Shown piece after piece: positions 63,431 to 64,000 of a stretch of 64,000 bases of DNA (positions are counted from its first letter, which is position 1; each line of letters starts with the position of its first letter). Source of the DNA: Sugiyamaella lignohabitans (Eukaryota; Ascomycota; Dipodascomycetes; Dipodascales; Trichomonascaceae); NCBI RefSeq assembly GCF_001640025.1, contig NC_031673.1, forward strand, positions 1,116,001 to 1,180,000, written 5' to 3'. The notes beneath the pieces are model-generated. The model did not search any database and was not told the DNA's origin. It was given only the letters and a program-made list of their open reading frames with translations. Position numbers and translations under genes: made by a program.

Positions 63431-63576
63431 CTATCAAACAAAAAGATAGCCTCATCATGAACTAATGGTCTTAGCTAGTATTGGTCCCTCGAAGAGAAGG
63501 GAGCAACAGACAAGGAAATAGAAAACCTCGAATCATGCTAGACCGACCAGATAACCGCACATCATGAAAGAAGAAC

Positions 63577-64000
63577 TTAACAACGAGTAGACACTGATCT
63601 GCCTGGTCCAGGGACCACAGCAGATTGAACGAAATTAAGGAATCTCGCTCCATACTTGGCAGGGTGAACAACATCTACAGCGGATCTGCCAAACATCAGT
63701 CCTTTGACAGTGGTCTCCGCTCTCTTGCGCCAACTAAAGGGGCAAAGGGTATCGATCATACCAATAACTGGTTGTTGTTCACAAGTACGAGTGTCACTCT
63801 GAAGTCCTACCAACAATGAATAATCCATGATGTTATGTCGCTTCAAGAAATCGACATCCTTTGAAACTTGAACCATTAACTTGTCTCGATCCTCTTGAGT
63901 CATGGAGATAGCCTCGTGCTTATCAGTCCAGTCAAGATCCTTGAACACTACACGGCCACGATTGTCTTTTCTGGGCCCGGCACGTCGGTCATGGCTCGAT
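63577..64000 (-). CDS. Phosphatidylinositol phosphate kinase, C-terminal part, cut by the window edge
   Basis: The frame is open to the right edge, so only the last 140 or so residues are seen. VVFKDLDW, then KDVDFLKRHNIMDYSLLVGL is the PIP-kinase core around the catalytic IMDYSLL motif. IGMIDTLCPFSWRKRAETTV, the specificity-loop region FGRSAVDVVHPAKYGARFLN and a short tail to the stop at 63577 follow. The family phosphorylates phosphatidylinositol 4-phosphate (Mss4/Its3 type). The reading after the core (CPFSWRKRAETTVKGLMFGR) is unlike Mss4, so this may be a second, fungal-type PIP kinase. The start and N-terminal part lie outside the window. Confidence 0.8.
   Translation of the reverse strand, partial: SSHDRRAGPRKDNRGRVVFKDLDWTDKHEAISMTQEDRDKLMVQVSKDVDFLKRHNIMDYSLLVGLQSDTRTCEQQPVIGMIDTLCPFSWRKRAETTVKGLMFGRSAVDVVHPAKYGARFLNFVQSAVVPGPGRSVSTRC

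Overview
The window is nuclear DNA of a budding yeast (Saccharomycotina). About two dozen protein genes are yeast orthologues with family-typical lengths. Introns are short and yeast-like, with GTAAGT/GTGAGT donors and a (T/A)CTAAC branch site 7-14 bases before the AG. There is one tRNA gene and no operon structure. The high intron content (at least 12 introns in seven genes) and the branch-to-acceptor spacing fit an early-diverging lineage near Yarrowia/Dipodascales, for example a Sugiyamaella/Trichomonascus-type yeast. That placement is inference, not proven by the sequence.

Layout. 0.9-6.2 kb: septin CDC11, convergent with a 1235-residue Hal4/Sat4-type kinase. 6.2-11.9 kb: an accessory stretch with no strong gene, rich in GC hairpin repeats, CTG runs, inverted and direct repeats, and one small membrane-protein locus broken by a frame change. 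11.9-18 kb: KGD1 (2-oxoglutarate dehydrogenase E1) convergent with the cohesin kleisin MCD1. 19.0 kb: tRNA-Arg(ACG). 20.1-28.7 kb: a four-exon gene joining a calponin-type Scp1 protein to an NSRP1-like protein, then MIP1, KXD1 and OXR1. 29.6-35.5 kb: an amino-acid permease, a candidate structured Pol III RNA, a pseudogene of a secreted two-module protein, and MTW1. 36.2-50.2 kb: RPS12, RPA43, RAD17, MON1, RVB2, VMA11 and an ankyrin-DIL protein. 50.4-64 kb: a METTL21-type methyltransferase, an F-box protein, the rhomboid RBD2, a Ser/Asn-rich coiled-coil protein, MRPS17, and the 3' end of a phosphatidylinositol phosphate kinase running off the edge.

Many gene models needed splicing by eye. KGD1 and MIP1 carry their mitochondrial presequence on a separate first exon. 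RPS12 and RVB2 have a first coding exon that is only ATG, and VMA11 has its start codon split AT|G by an intron. The gene set is housekeeping: mitochondrial metabolism and genome upkeep (KGD1, MIP1, MRPS17), chromosome segregation and division (CDC11, MCD1, MTW1, RAD17, with ACGCGT MCB sites before three of them), vacuole and endosome function (VMA11, OXR1, MON1, KXD1), and ribosome or chromatin function (RPS12, RPA43, RVB2).

The most unusual content is a dispersed family of roughly 55-bp GC-rich double-hairpin elements, found as single units and as head-to-head inverted dimers. They lie in intergenic DNA, 3' flanks and one intron, and they show compensatory changes in both stems. They resemble the mitochondrial double-hairpin or GC-cluster elements of some fungi but sit here in nuclear DNA. 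The Scp1-NSRP1 fusion and the pseudoknotted RNA candidate at 32.4 kb are next.
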